This document shows, piece by piece, positions 23,613-32,440 of a stretch of 64,000 nucleotides of DNA. The stretch comes from UBA12202 sp002691725 (GTDB lineage: Bacteria; Pseudomonadota; Alphaproteobacteria; Puniceispirillales; UBA1172). The notes beneath the pieces are model-generated. The model did not search any database and had not been told where the DNA came from. It saw nothing but the letters and a program-made list of their open reading frames with translations. Position numbers and translations under genes: made by a program. Every line of letters starts with the position of its first letter. Position 1 is the first letter of the stretch. Where the stretch lies: positions 1 through 64,000 of the forward strand of contig CBFIAU010000003.1 of assembly GCA_965660675.1 (NCBI GenBank). The letters are read 5' to 3'.

Positions 23613-24355
23613 TTATCTTTCCCGCCATTGATTTGAAAGATGGCAGTTGCGTGCGCCTCAAGCATGGTAATTTTGCCCAGTTAACGATCTATAATAGCAA
23701 CCCCGGCGATCAGGCTAATCAATTTGTTCAGGCTGGCACGCAATGGATTCACTGCGTTGATCTTGATGGCGCGGTAAAGGGCAAGCCGGTCAATACAGAT
23801 GCGGTGAAAGCTATTCTTGCGGCAGGCGTCAAGGTACAGCTAGGCGGCGGCATCAGAGACATGGACACAATCTCAGCATGGTTAGACCAAGGGGTTGAAC
23901 GGGTTATCTTGGGGACTATCGCGCTCAAAAATCCGGAATTAGTCATTCAGGCATCAAAAGCCTTTCCCGGCCAGATTGCTGTTGGCGCCGATGCTAAAGA
24001 TGGCATGATTGCCGCCGAGGGCTGGCTTGAAACATCACATATTCCTGTCCTTGATCTGGTCAGACGGTTTGAAGATTGCGGTGTTGCTGCTGTTATTTTC
24101 ACTGATATTAGCCGTGATGGTGCGCTCGAAGGTGTTAATGCGAAAGCGACATTGGAACTTGCTGATGCGGTTTCTATTCCGGTCATAGCATCGGGTGGAG
24201 TGGCCGATATTGCAGATATAAAAACGCTAGCCAATACCGCCATCCATGGGGTGATTATTGGCCGTGCTATCTATGATGGCAGATTAGAGCTGGCAGAAGC
24301 CATTACCTATCAAACCGTTTCACATAATACCGTTTCACATAAAAAGGGTGTTTGA
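23609..24355 (+). CDS. hisA: Phosphoribosylformimino-5-aminoimidazole carboxamide ribotide isomerase
   Basis: 248 aa, TIM barrel. HisA isomerises ProFAR to PRFAR. N-terminal IIFPAIDLKDGSCVRLKHG with the catalytic Asp, VQLGGGIRDMDTI, the second Asp in FTDISRDGALEGVN, and the phosphate-binding IASGGVADIADI and GVIIGRAIYDGRL are all present. The C-terminal QTVSHNTVSHKKGV comes from a 15-bp duplication and lies outside the barrel. The start overlaps the GNAT gene and the stop overlaps hisF. Confidence 0.97.
   Translation: MIIFPAIDLKDGSCVRLKHGNFAQLTIYNSNPGDQANQFVQAGTQWIHCVDLDGAVKGKPVNTDAVKAILAAGVKVQLGGGIRDMDTISAWLDQGVERVILGTIALKNPELVIQASKAFPGQIAVGADAKDGMIAAEGWLETSHIPVLDLVRRFEDCGVAAVIFTDISRDGALEGVNAKATLELADAVSIPVIASGGVADIADIKTLANTAIHGVIIGRAIYDGRLELAEAITYQTVSHNTVSHKKGV
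24314..24343. repeat. hisA: 15-bp tandem repeat x2 at the hisA 3' end
   Basis: ACCGTTTCACATAAT (24314-24328) and ACCGTTTCACATAAA (24329-24343), in frame, encoding the TVSHN/TVSHK pair just before the stop. Confidence 0.9.
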
Positions 24356-25113
24356 TGCTTGCTGTTCGGGTAATTCCTTGTCTTGATGTTCATGAAGGCC
24401 GCGTTGTCAAAGGGATTAATTTTGTCGATTTGGTCGATGCTGGCGATCCAGTTGAACAGGCTAAAATCTATAATGACGCTGGTGCTGATGAGCTATGCTT
24501 CCTTGATATTTCTGCCAGCATAGAAGGCAGAAAGGCCATGGCAAATGTTATCAGCCAAACAGCAGACCATTGTTTCATGCCACTGACGGTTGGCGGCGGT
24601 GTTACCGAAGTCGAAGATTTTCGACGTTTACTTCTAGCTGGAGCAGATAAAATATCAGTCAATTCATCGGCGGTTAAACATCCCGAATTATTATCCGAAG
24701 CGGCATCTCGATTTGGCAGCCAATGTGTTGTCTTAGCGATTGATGCGCGGCGCCATGCTGATGGCTGGTTTGAGGTTGTGACACATGGCGGCCGCACGCC
24801 GACAGGCATAGATGCTATCGCATGGGCGGAAAAGGGCTGTGCCATGGGCGCGGGTGAAATCTTGTTAACATCAATGGATGCAGATGGCACAAAAGATGGG
24901 TATGATATCCCATTAACGCAAGCAGTGAGTGATGCGGTTTCTATTCCGGTCATTGCGTCGGGTGGTGCCGGGCATGCTGATCATATGGTGGAAGCCATTA
25001 CCAAAGGTCACGCATCGGCAGTTCTAGCAGCATCTATTTTTCATTTTGGACTTCTGGATATGGATGCAGTCAAAACGCATATGGCCAATCAAGGGCTGGA
25101 AGTCCGTCTCTAA
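24355..25113 (+). CDS. hisF: Imidazole glycerol phosphate synthase, cyclase subunit
   Basis: 252 aa, TIM barrel partner of HisH. It makes imidazole-glycerol phosphate and AICAR. N-terminal RVIPCLDVHEGRVVKG carries the catalytic Asp; the second is in LLTSMDADGTKDGYD; phosphate sites are VGGGVTEV and IASGGAGHADH. The ATG at 24355 shares one base with the hisA stop (TGATG); a TTG three bases earlier is in frame but unneeded. Confidence 0.97.
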   Translation: MLAVRVIPCLDVHEGRVVKGINFVDLVDAGDPVEQAKIYNDAGADELCFLDISASIEGRKAMANVISQTADHCFMPLTVGGGVTEVEDFRRLLLAGADKISVNSSAVKHPELLSEAASRFGSQCVVLAIDARRHADGWFEVVTHGGRTPTGIDAIAWAEKGCAMGAGEILLTSMDADGTKDGYDIPLTQAVSDAVSIPVIASGGAGHADHMVEAITKGHASAVLAASIFHFGLLDMDAVKTHMANQGLEVRL

Positions 25114-25122
25114 AGAAATGAC

Positions 25123-25156
25123 AAAATAAGGAGAATAATAAAATGAGGGGAGCGAT
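25123..25156. repeat. 17-bp imperfect tandem duplication of the hisE ribosome-binding region
   Basis: AAAATAAGGAGAATAAT (25123-25139) and AAAATGAGGGGAGCGAT (25140-25156), followed by AAAATGAGC holding the hisE start. Each copy carries a Shine-Dalgarno-like purine run. The second creates an ATG at 25143 that reads six codons and stops across the hisE ATG (25160). Confidence 0.8.
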
Positions 25157-25159
25157 AAA

Positions 25160-25480
25160 ATGAGCATACATATTTTGGAAGAGCTATATGATGTTATCCT
25201 GTCTCGGCGTGGGGAAGACCCAAAGAAATCATGGACAGCGCGGCTATTAATTGAAGCCCCGCATCTGCCGGCGCGCAAGCTTGGCGAAGAAACAACCGAG
25301 GCGATTATTGCGGCAATGGCTGGCAATCGGGATGAGCTGATTGGTGAAGCGGCGGATGTTGTCTATCATTTGCTGGTTGTTTTAGCGGCTGCGGATATCT
25401 CCCTTGACGAGTTATGGGATGAGCTAGCGCGCCGCCGCCAACAATCAGGTATTGACGAAAAAGCCAGCCGCGACGAATAG
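25160..25480 (+). CDS. hisE: Phosphoribosyl-ATP pyrophosphatase
   Basis: 106 aa. HisE hydrolyses PR-ATP to PR-AMP, the second step of histidine synthesis. The MazG-like metal-binding helix GEETTEAIIAAMAGNRDELIGEAADVVYHLLVVL is intact. It is 46 bases after hisF. A GGGGAG lies in the repeated leader. hisI, hisG, hisD and hisC are not in this window. Confidence 0.95.
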   Translation: MSIHILEELYDVILSRRGEDPKKSWTARLLIEAPHLPARKLGEETTEAIIAAMAGNRDELIGEAADVVYHLLVVLAAADISLDELWDELARRRQQSGIDEKASRDE

Positions 25481-25540
25481 TAAGAAAAGACATAAGTCTG
25501 TTAAGATATAGCCCTATTAACAGAGAGAGAGAGGATAATC

Positions 25541-25906
25541 ATGAGTTATGATCCGGATAATATTTTTGCTCAGATTCTAGATGGCCGCATCCCTTCTGCG
25601 CCGGTTGATGAAAATGACACAACCCTCAGCTTTGCTGATATTCAGCCACAAGCCCCGCAACATCATCTAGTTATTCCACGCGGGGCCTATACAGACCTCA
25701 GTGATTTTGCCGAAAAGGCTTCGGATAAGGAGCTAGCGGATTGGGTGCGCGCCTTGGCAAGAGTGGCGAAGAAAACAGGGGTTGCTGATGATGGCTATCG
25801 CGTCATCGTTAATGTTGGCCAAAATGGCAACCAGGAAGTGCCGCATTTGCATGGTCATGTTATTGGTGGAGCGCCATTAGGCGCAATGCTAACATCCAAA
25901 CGCTAA
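25541..25906 (+). CDS. HIT-family (HinT-like) nucleotide hydrolase
   Basis: 121 aa. Histidine-triad proteins hydrolyse AMP-linked amides or dinucleotides. NIFAQILDGRIPS at the N-terminus and the triad HLHGHVIGG (His-x-His-x-His) near the C-terminus are clear, as is the preceding NVGQNGNQEVPH. One position differs from the common start, with PVDENDTTLSFADI in place of VYEDDxxLAFxDI. It has its own AGAGAGAGG ribosome-binding run, and commonly follows hisE in alphaproteobacteria. Confidence 0.93.
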   Translation: MSYDPDNIFAQILDGRIPSAPVDENDTTLSFADIQPQAPQHHLVIPRGAYTDLSDFAEKASDKELADWVRALARVAKKTGVADDGYRVIVNVGQNGNQEVPHLHGHVIGGAPLGAMLTSKR

Positions 25907-26024
25907 GTGATGATCGAATAGATTATAGTTCATTTGGGTGTATTTTGGCCTGCGCTTGTATTGCCATCTAAACTGTGCGACTGTTTACCATCACAATAAA
26001 AAATAACAATCGTCAGATATATTT

Positions 26025-27533
26025 ATGCAGGCATCCATCCATACCCTAGCCTTTCGAGGCCTTGAGCCTGTTTCTGTGCATGTTCAGGTTCATCTATCTA
26101 ATGGCTTGCCTAATATTGCTATTGTTGGTCTTGCTGATAAAGCGGTGAGCGAATCGAAAGAGCGGGTTCGTGCTGCCTTATCATCGCTAGGCTTATCCTT
26201 ACCGCCGAAGCGCATCGCTGTTAATCTTGCGCCAGCTGATCTGATTAAAGAAGGCTCACATTTTGACCTGCCGATTGCATTAGGATTGCTTGTCGCGATG
26301 GGCGCGATACCATCGGATAGTGTTGATGGCATGATTGTTATGGGTGAGCTTTCCCTTGATGGAACAATCACAGGAGTTAATGGTGTTCTGGCGGCGGCGA
26401 TTGGCGCATCTTCTAAAAAGATGGGATTAATTTGCCCTGCCGCAAATGGTGAAGAAGCGGCATGGGGCGGTGATGTGAAGATCATTTCTGCGCCAAGCTT
26501 AATGACGTTAATCAATCATTTGCGCGGTGATCAGGTTCTCTCTGATCCGAAAGCCAAAGTCGCTGAAAATCGCAATAATTTTCCGGATATGGCTGATCTC
26601 GTTGGTCAAGACTTGGCGAAAAGAGCGATGGAAATCACTGCGGTTGGCGGTCATAATTTATTGATGATGGGGCCGCCGGGCTCAGGCAAATCAATGTTAG
26701 CGTCACGGCTGGCTGGCATATTACCGCCTATGCTTGCCAAAGAATCGCTCGAAGTGACGATGATACATTCTATCGCTGGCTATTTGGACAAAGCTGGCTT
26801 AATTGTCTCACGGCCGTATCGTGATCCGCATCATTCGTCATCGGTTGCGGCGTTAGTTGGCGGCGGTGTTCGCGCTAAACCAGGTGAAGTCAGCCTGGCC
26901 CATGGCGGGGTTTTATTTTTGGATGAGCTGGCGGAATGGCCAGCCCATCAGCTAGATGCTTTGCGGCAAACGATTGAAACAGGCAAAGCCGTTGTCAGCC
27001 GCGCCAATCATCATGTCACATATCCAGCCCGCTTTCAGCTTATTGCCGCTATGAACCCTTGTCGATGCGGATATTTGGGTGATCCATCACGCGCCTGTGC
27101 CAAGGCGCCCCGTTGTGGACGCGACTATATGGCAAAAATATCAGGGCCATTACTTGATCGATTTGATATGCTGATTGAGGTTGCTGAGGTTCCAATATCG
27201 GCCTTATCATATCAGCAGTCAGGGGATAGTAGTAAAACCATAGCCGAGCGGATTCAGGTTGCGCGAAACCGCAGCTTTCAACGCCAGGATCAAGCAGAAG
27301 GCATTGTTAATGCACAGCTTGACGGCGCTCAGCTTGAAGATGTTATGCAAATGACAACACCGGTTAAATGTTTTCTTCAGGAAACTGCGGAAACATTGCG
27401 TCTATCAGCGCGTGGATATCATCGGGTCATGCGTGTCGCCCGAAGCGTTGCTGATCTCGATGACAGCGCCGCGGTGGAACGGCCGCATATCGCAGAAGCC
27501 ATGCATTATCGGTCTTTGCCGCCATTATCCTAA
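26025..27533 (+). CDS. ComM/YifB-family Mg-chelatase-like AAA+ ATPase
   Basis: 502 aa. The N-terminal Lon-substrate-binding-like domain (SVHVQVHLSNGLPNIAIVGLADKAVSESKERVRAAL) precedes the AAA+ module: Walker A GPPGSGKSMLASRLAGILPP, the family signature RPYRDPHHSSSVAALVGGG, Walker B GVLFLDELAEW, sensor LIAAMNPCRCGY with the zinc-like cysteines, then the C-terminal Mg-chelatase domain. ComM is a helicase promoting branch migration in natural transformation in some bacteria; many non-transformable species also keep it. The gap 25907-26024 shows no gene. Confidence 0.94.
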   Translation: MQASIHTLAFRGLEPVSVHVQVHLSNGLPNIAIVGLADKAVSESKERVRAALSSLGLSLPPKRIAVNLAPADLIKEGSHFDLPIALGLLVAMGAIPSDSVDGMIVMGELSLDGTITGVNGVLAAAIGASSKKMGLICPAANGEEAAWGGDVKIISAPSLMTLINHLRGDQVLSDPKAKVAENRNNFPDMADLVGQDLAKRAMEITAVGGHNLLMMGPPGSGKSMLASRLAGILPPMLAKESLEVTMIHSIAGYLDKAGLIVSRPYRDPHHSSSVAALVGGGVRAKPGEVSLAHGGVLFLDELAEWPAHQLDALRQTIETGKAVVSRANHHVTYPARFQLIAAMNPCRCGYLGDPSRACAKAPRCGRDYMAKISGPLLDRFDMLIEVAEVPISALSYQQSGDSSKTIAERIQVARNRSFQRQDQAEGIVNAQLDGAQLEDVMQMTTPVKCFLQETAETLRLSARGYHRVMRVARSVADLDDSAAVERPHIAEAMHYRSLPPLS

Positions 27534-27547
27534 AGCCGATGACAGGA

Positions 27548-28486
27548 TTACAATTTAGCCGTGATGCTATCCCAGATGCTGACGGCAAGGTCGAGGCCGC
27601 TTAATTGTTTAATCTCACGCAGGCCTGTTGGTGAGGTGACATTAATTTCTGTCAGATAACCGCCAATGACATCAATGCCGCAAAACAGCAGTTCTTTTTC
27701 TTTCAAAAATGGTCCAATCGCTTCGGCAATACGAAAATCATGATCATCGAGATCAGATTTTACAGCTTTGCCGCCAACATGCAGATTTGATCTAGCCTCA
27801 CCTTTGGGCGGAACACGATTGACCGCGCCGACGGCTTCACCATCGATCATGATGACGCGCTTATCACCATTGGTAACAGCGGGCAGATATTGCTGCACCA
27901 TTAGCGGTGAGCGATCAATGAGAAGCATGGTTTCTATTAGGCTGGAGAGGTTCGTGTCTTGTGGTTTGAGATGAAAAATTCCACTGCCGCCGTTGCCGTA
28001 TAAAGGTTTGACAATGATATCTTTATACTCAGCCCGAAACGTCTTGATCTGATCAATATTGCTGGTGATCAATGTTGGCGGCATCAATTCATGAAACAGC
28101 GTCGCAACAAGTTTCTCAGGTGCATTTCGCACAGAGGCAGGATGATTAACAACCTTAACCTTATCCATAATCGTCTCAAGCATATAGGTCGCCGTGATGT
28201 AATGCATATCAAAAGGCGGGTCTTGGCGCATTAGAATCACATCAAGATCGGTCAGGTCTATGCGTTCCTCACGGATGATATTGACATGGTGATTGATATC
28301 ATCTTTGACGTCTACCCATGCGCCTTTTGCGGTGAGACCAACCCCGGGCGTGTAAGCCAGATCATCAGGATGATAGACAAAGATATTATAGCCTCTTGCC
28401 GCCGCTTCAAGAGCGAGCGCAAAACTGCTATCGCCACGAATATCAATCGTTTCGATGGCATCCATCTGCAAGGCAATTTTAAGCAT
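27548..28486 (-). CDS. gshB: Glutathione synthetase
   Basis: 312 aa, ATP-grasp enzyme joining gamma-glutamylcysteine and glycine. Visible: N-terminal IALQMDAIETIDIRGDSSFALALEA, the substrate-region MRQDPPFDMHYITATYMLE, the ATP-grasp loop VKPLYGNGGSGIF, RVPPKGEARSNLHVGG, and the terminal EINVTSPTGLREI. Its 3' end faces comM with a 14-base gap. The preceding gene on the strand is the BON lipoprotein, 17 bases away. Confidence 0.96.
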   Translation of the reverse strand: MLKIALQMDAIETIDIRGDSSFALALEAAARGYNIFVYHPDDLAYTPGVGLTAKGAWVDVKDDINHHVNIIREERIDLTDLDVILMRQDPPFDMHYITATYMLETIMDKVKVVNHPASVRNAPEKLVATLFHELMPPTLITSNIDQIKTFRAEYKDIIVKPLYGNGGSGIFHLKPQDTNLSSLIETMLLIDRSPLMVQQYLPAVTNGDKRVIMIDGEAVGAVNRVPPKGEARSNLHVGGKAVKSDLDDHDFRIAEAIGPFLKEKELLFCGIDVIGGYLTEINVTSPTGLREIKQLSGLDLAVSIWDSITAKL

Positions 28487-28503
28487 ACTGTGGCGACCCG
28501 ATT

Positions 28504-29118
28504 CTATTGCCGATCGTCGTCATTCAAACGGATGTAATTGATAACGGCCGTCCCAAAACGCAATTCCTGAGCATGACCAACAACTTTACTCATTTCTTCT
28601 TCTGAGCCAGCAATGCCGCTAAGATAAACAACGCCATTAACGACATCTATGCTGAAATTCAACGATGATATCTCTGGATCAGTAATCAGCTTACCACGGA
28701 GCTGAGCTTCACTGGCAAGGTCTTTGGCCCGATCTTTGATTGAACTTTTATTGCGAACATCAATTTCATTGATCACCTCAATAACGCCCTTCACCTGCCA
28801 TGCGATCTGAACAGCTTGCACAGCGCTTTCTGGTTCTTCGACATTACCTGTCAGTAAAACAGACCCTTTATTGACATCAATTTTGATTTTGGAATAAAGG
28901 CTTACATGTTCTTTAAAATAGGCTTCGGATATTTTGGTTTTGATAAGGCCGTCATTGATACTGGTGCCGATACCTTTTTCAGTTGTACTAGCCGCAACCG
29001 CCGCCGCGCCAACACCTGCAACTGCACCAACGCATCCTGATAATCCAAGCATTAGACAGCCTATTAAAATAAGGCTAGCTAATCCTAAATGTGGTGATTG
29101 CTTGGTCAATTTCATCAT
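28504..29118 (-). CDS. BON-domain lipoprotein (DolP/YraP-like)
   Basis: 204 aa. A signal peptide with lipobox LSGC leads into two BON domains (about residues 58-125 and 135-200), each of the strand pattern IKIDVNKGSVLLTGNVEEPE / FSIDVVNGVVYLSGIAGSEE. E. coli DolP (YraP) is a dual-BON outer-membrane lipoprotein supporting envelope integrity. There it neighbours yraN, lpoA and rsmI, the same set as here, which supports orthology. The initial MM makes 29115 an alternative start. Confidence 0.9.
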   Translation of the reverse strand: MMKLTKQSPHLGLASLILIGCLMLGLSGCVGAVAGVGAAAVAASTTEKGIGTSINDGLIKTKISEAYFKEHVSLYSKIKIDVNKGSVLLTGNVEEPESAVQAVQIAWQVKGVIEVINEIDVRNKSSIKDRAKDLASEAQLRGKLITDPEISSLNFSIDVVNGVVYLSGIAGSEEEMSKVVGHAQELRFGTAVINYIRLNDDDRQ

Positions 29119-29258
29119 CTTATTCCTTTGCTTTATTCCGTGACTATATTTTTGACGATATATTTTGGCAGGTGCCTATATATGTCATGAAATAGATAAT
29201 TCCTTTATACACTGTTCTTGTATGGTGCGGCAATATTTTATCGTAAGTTATCATGCTA

Positions 29259-29633
29259 TCAGATCATGTCAAAAAAGTGACCATCTATAAATTTAATACG
29301 GCCATAGGGGCGAACCAAGGCAATAAAGAGCTGCATCTCAACTTGGCTCAATTCTGGATATGTGGATAGAAAGTGCTGAGCCGTGTCATAGATACGGCGT
29401 TGTTGCCGCGCCTGAGGCAGCACTTTCTCCAGCTCATCATCACTGGCCTGACTGGTATATTTGACTTCGACAAACAGCAGTTTGCCAGGTTTCTGCATAA
29501 TTAAATCAATCTCACCATAGGGACACCGATAGCGTAACTTTAGGGGTTTCCAGCCGTTCAATCGCAATCGCAATGCAACCAGCTTTTCAGCCATACGGCC
29601 ACGTTTTTCAGCGATCTGGCGGCTTTTGCTCAT
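29259..29633 (-). CDS. yraN: UPF0102 (YraN) family endonuclease-like protein
   Basis: 124 aa. It has the restriction-endonuclease-like core: AEKLVALRLRLNGWKPLKLRYRCPYGEIDLIMQKPGKLLFVEVKYT, where E-D and the E-V-K triad form a predicted PD-(D/E)XK active site. The biological role is not established. It follows rsmI by 13 bases on the same strand, the usual neighbour. Confidence 0.93.
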   Translation of the reverse strand: MSKSRQIAEKRGRMAEKLVALRLRLNGWKPLKLRYRCPYGEIDLIMQKPGKLLFVEVKYTSQASDDELEKVLPQARQQRRIYDTAQHFLSTYPELSQVEMQLFIALVRPYGRIKFIDGHFFDMI

Positions 29634-29646
29634 TATGATGATGGCG

Positions 29647-30495
29647 TCATGATGATGAATTATCCACCCGCAACATCAGATCATAGATATAGGTTTTGCC
29701 CATGTTAGTGGCCTCTGTCACATCACGCACCGCATCACGGCGGCTTAGCCCGTCATCTAACGCCGCTTTCAGCATGGCCATTAAATCATCATCGGAATAG
29801 CTATGCTCATCATCTGATGGTGGCGCAAACATCAGAACAATCTCGCCTTTTGGGGTGTCGTGTTCGGCAAAATGAGCAGCTAGGATATGCGCCTCATCAA
29901 GCCAGCTTTCTTCATATGTTTTGGTTAACTCTCTTGCCACGGCACAATTCCGATGCGGGGCCAGGCTTGCCACATCTGCCAAGGTATCCGACAGTCTCTT
30001 TGCTGATTCATAGCAAATAATGGTGGCATCAATGCGCATCAGCCTGGCTAGAGCTTTCTGTCTTTTATTGGCGGTATTTGGCAGAAACCCGGCAAAGTGA
30101 AAGCGATCTGTTGGCAAGCCAGATATCACCAACGCGGCGAGTACGGCGGATGGCCCCGGAACCGTGGTGACAGGAATATTGCGCTCACGGCAAGCTCTGA
30201 CTAGCCGATATCCCGGATCAGAAATCAACGGCGTTCCGGCATCGCTGACCAGTGTGATGGCTTTGCCGTCAGCTAATGCTTTGAGTAATTTTTCTCTGGC
30301 CTTGGGCGAGGTATGATCATGATAAGAAATCAGCTGGCCGTGAGAAATGCCAAGTCGATTGAGCATCAGGCCAGTATGTCGGGTATCTTCACAAGCGATC
30401 AAATCGGCGGATTGGAAGGATGCAACCGCGCGCGGTGATAAATCATCCAGATTACCAATTGGTGTTGCTGTTATGGTTAGGCCAGGAGTAGCCAT
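29647..30495 (-). CDS. rsmI: 16S rRNA (cytidine1402-2'-O)-methyltransferase
   Basis: 282 aa from ATG 30495, preceded by GGGAG at a good distance; an in-frame GTG at 30510 adds five residues. RsmI methylates the ribose of C1402 in the decoding centre. The tetrapyrrole-methylase fold motifs ATPIGNLDDLSPRAV, CEDTRHTGLMLNRLGI, LVSDAGTPLISDPG and VTTVPGPSAVLAAL are intact, with the family's small C-terminal domain (DGLSRRDAVRDVTEATNMGKTYIYDLML). Confidence 0.96.
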   Translation of the reverse strand: MATPGLTITATPIGNLDDLSPRAVASFQSADLIACEDTRHTGLMLNRLGISHGQLISYHDHTSPKAREKLLKALADGKAITLVSDAGTPLISDPGYRLVRACRERNIPVTTVPGPSAVLAALVISGLPTDRFHFAGFLPNTANKRQKALARLMRIDATIICYESAKRLSDTLADVASLAPHRNCAVARELTKTYEESWLDEAHILAAHFAEHDTPKGEIVLMFAPPSDDEHSYSDDDLMAMLKAALDDGLSRRDAVRDVTEATNMGKTYIYDLMLRVDNSSS

Positions 30496-30719
30496 ACGCC
30501 AATCTCCCACCCCCTTGCTTCGTTTAGATACATCCCTACGCTTCCCGAAACTTCTCGCACACTTTACGAACTCTACAATTCATAATAGACTTATATCAGC
30601 CCCAAGGATACCTGATATCAAATCAATTTATGTCAGGCTATATGAGAGTTATTATGCTAATTATAAAAACCTCCGTGTTATTTTCTCGCTGTTATTTTAG
30701 ACATAACAGAGGTGTATTC

Positions 30720-32414
30720 ATGAGTCTATTCAGGGGTTTTGGTCTAGTTGGGGCATTATTTATCCTTTCCGCTTGTGAGCCGCCACAAACCGCGCCCATC
30801 GTCACCACCCCTTTAGCATCTGACACAGAATCTAGCAGACCATCAGGTGAGGCAACAGATGATGCAACCGAGGCGGCCATCGCATTGCTAGATACGACAG
30901 AGCAAGTGACAGCGTCAGAAGACCAATCAGAGGCTAGCACGTCTGATGAGAGTAGTCAGGAAGCCAGTAAACTAGACCCATCGGTCAGCTATCTAAACCA
31001 GCAGTCAGACCCAGCGGCGACCGAGCCTAATCTGCAAGTTCTTGACCAGGATATTTTCAGCGATACGGCAGACCAAGGCAATCCTTTGAACAGCTTGCAG
31101 CCTAAACCTGATGACGGTCAGGATGAAATTGATAGCGCTATTGAATGGATTTTTAGCGGCGAAGCTGAACCCTCACAATCGGGCGCAACAAGCGAGGATA
31201 TCGCAGAGCCTCCTTTTGATGGAAATGTTGATGGAAATGCGATTACCAGTCTGATTGATGATGGCTTTGACTATGATAGCCTTGAAGATGTATTTGCCAT
31301 TATCAGCAAGCCTCAAATAGAAAATATCATCACATCGCCATCATCGCGGTTCCCGCCAAAACAAGCTTTACTGACGCGGGCGGCTGTTTTATTGCCTTTA
31401 TCCGGTTCTTATAAATTGGTTGGAGAGGAGTTAAGGAAAGCCGTTGATATGGCGGTGATCTCACTTAATCGTCCCCAATTTGAGGTGATTTATATCGATA
31501 CAGCAGAGAAGCCAGAGGAGGCTGCCTATGCAGCTGTTGCTGCTGATGCGGATATTATTATTGGCCCTGTTTTCTCAAGCCATACGGCGGCGGTTGCGCC
31601 TATTGCCAAAGAGCACCAAATTCCTGTCCTGTCGTTTTCCAATAATAGTGCGGTCACTAATCAAAATGTCTGGATTATGGGACAGCAGCCTGAGCATGAA
31701 ATGGAAGCTGTGCTTAGTTACGCGATGGCGTCTTTAGCGGCAATTGATCAAATCCCTGCTGAGCAGGCGAGAATTGCTATTGTCACGAATGATACGGCAT
31801 ATGGCCGAATCTTGCGGGATGTCAGTATCAATCATCTGAAAACTGCTGGTGTGACACAGATATCACAATTGCTTCTTAATCGGTCGGTTCTGAAAAACGA
31901 AGCGCGGTTGCAGCTATCGATCAAGCAATTTGCGCGCTGGTCGGAAGAAGACCCAACGCCTGAGTTTGACATGGTTATTATTTGCGGCGATGGTGATTTC
32001 ACCTTAGCAGTCGCGCCAGTTCTGGTGTGGCATGATCTTGATCCAGCCAAGGTACGTTTTGTTGGCTCATCACAATGGAATCGCATTGATATGATTACGG
32101 AACCGTCGCTTCAAGGTGGGCTTTATGCAACGATACCAACGGAAAAGCGTCAGCTCTTTGAAAAAGTCTGGAAAACCTATTTTGCTGATGCGCCAGGTGA
32201 TCTCGCCCCGCTTGGCTTTGATGCGGTCGCGGTGGCTAGCTTGATGACAGCGGATGTGTCGGTTAATGAGGTGCTGCTGCGTGATAAAGGTTTTGCCGGA
32301 TTTAGCGGCGTCTTCCGGTTTTATCCTGATGGCAATAATCAAAGGCATTTAGAAGTCCGCCAGATCAATGCCTATAAATCAGCGATTGTTAGCCCTGCCG
32401 ATACAACATTCTAG
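30720..32414 (+). CDS. LpoA-like penicillin-binding protein activator lipoprotein
   Basis: 564 aa from ATG 30720 (AGAGG upstream); the frame is open to 30630. The signal peptide ends in lipobox LSAC. A long acidic Ser/Thr/Glu/Asp-rich linker (about residues 20-200) reaches a periplasmic-binding-protein fold (AAVLLPLSGSYKLVGEELRKAVDMAV, DIIIGPVFSSHTAAVAPIAKEHQIPVLSFSNN). In E. coli LpoA activates PBP1a from the outer membrane. The linker is long enough to span periplasm, which is inference. It is divergent from rsmI, as in the conserved cluster. Confidence 0.88.
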   Translation: MSLFRGFGLVGALFILSACEPPQTAPIVTTPLASDTESSRPSGEATDDATEAAIALLDTTEQVTASEDQSEASTSDESSQEASKLDPSVSYLNQQSDPAATEPNLQVLDQDIFSDTADQGNPLNSLQPKPDDGQDEIDSAIEWIFSGEAEPSQSGATSEDIAEPPFDGNVDGNAITSLIDDGFDYDSLEDVFAIISKPQIENIITSPSSRFPPKQALLTRAAVLLPLSGSYKLVGEELRKAVDMAVISLNRPQFEVIYIDTAEKPEEAAYAAVAADADIIIGPVFSSHTAAVAPIAKEHQIPVLSFSNNSAVTNQNVWIMGQQPEHEMEAVLSYAMASLAAIDQIPAEQARIAIVTNDTAYGRILRDVSINHLKTAGVTQISQLLLNRSVLKNEARLQLSIKQFARWSEEDPTPEFDMVIICGDGDFTLAVAPVLVWHDLDPAKVRFVGSSQWNRIDMITEPSLQGGLYATIPTEKRQLFEKVWKTYFADAPGDLAPLGFDAVAVASLMTADVSVNEVLLRDKGFAGFSGVFRFYPDGNNQRHLEVRQINAYKSAIVSPADTTF

Positions 32415-32440
32415 CCAAAATCAAATCAGATAGAGCCAGA

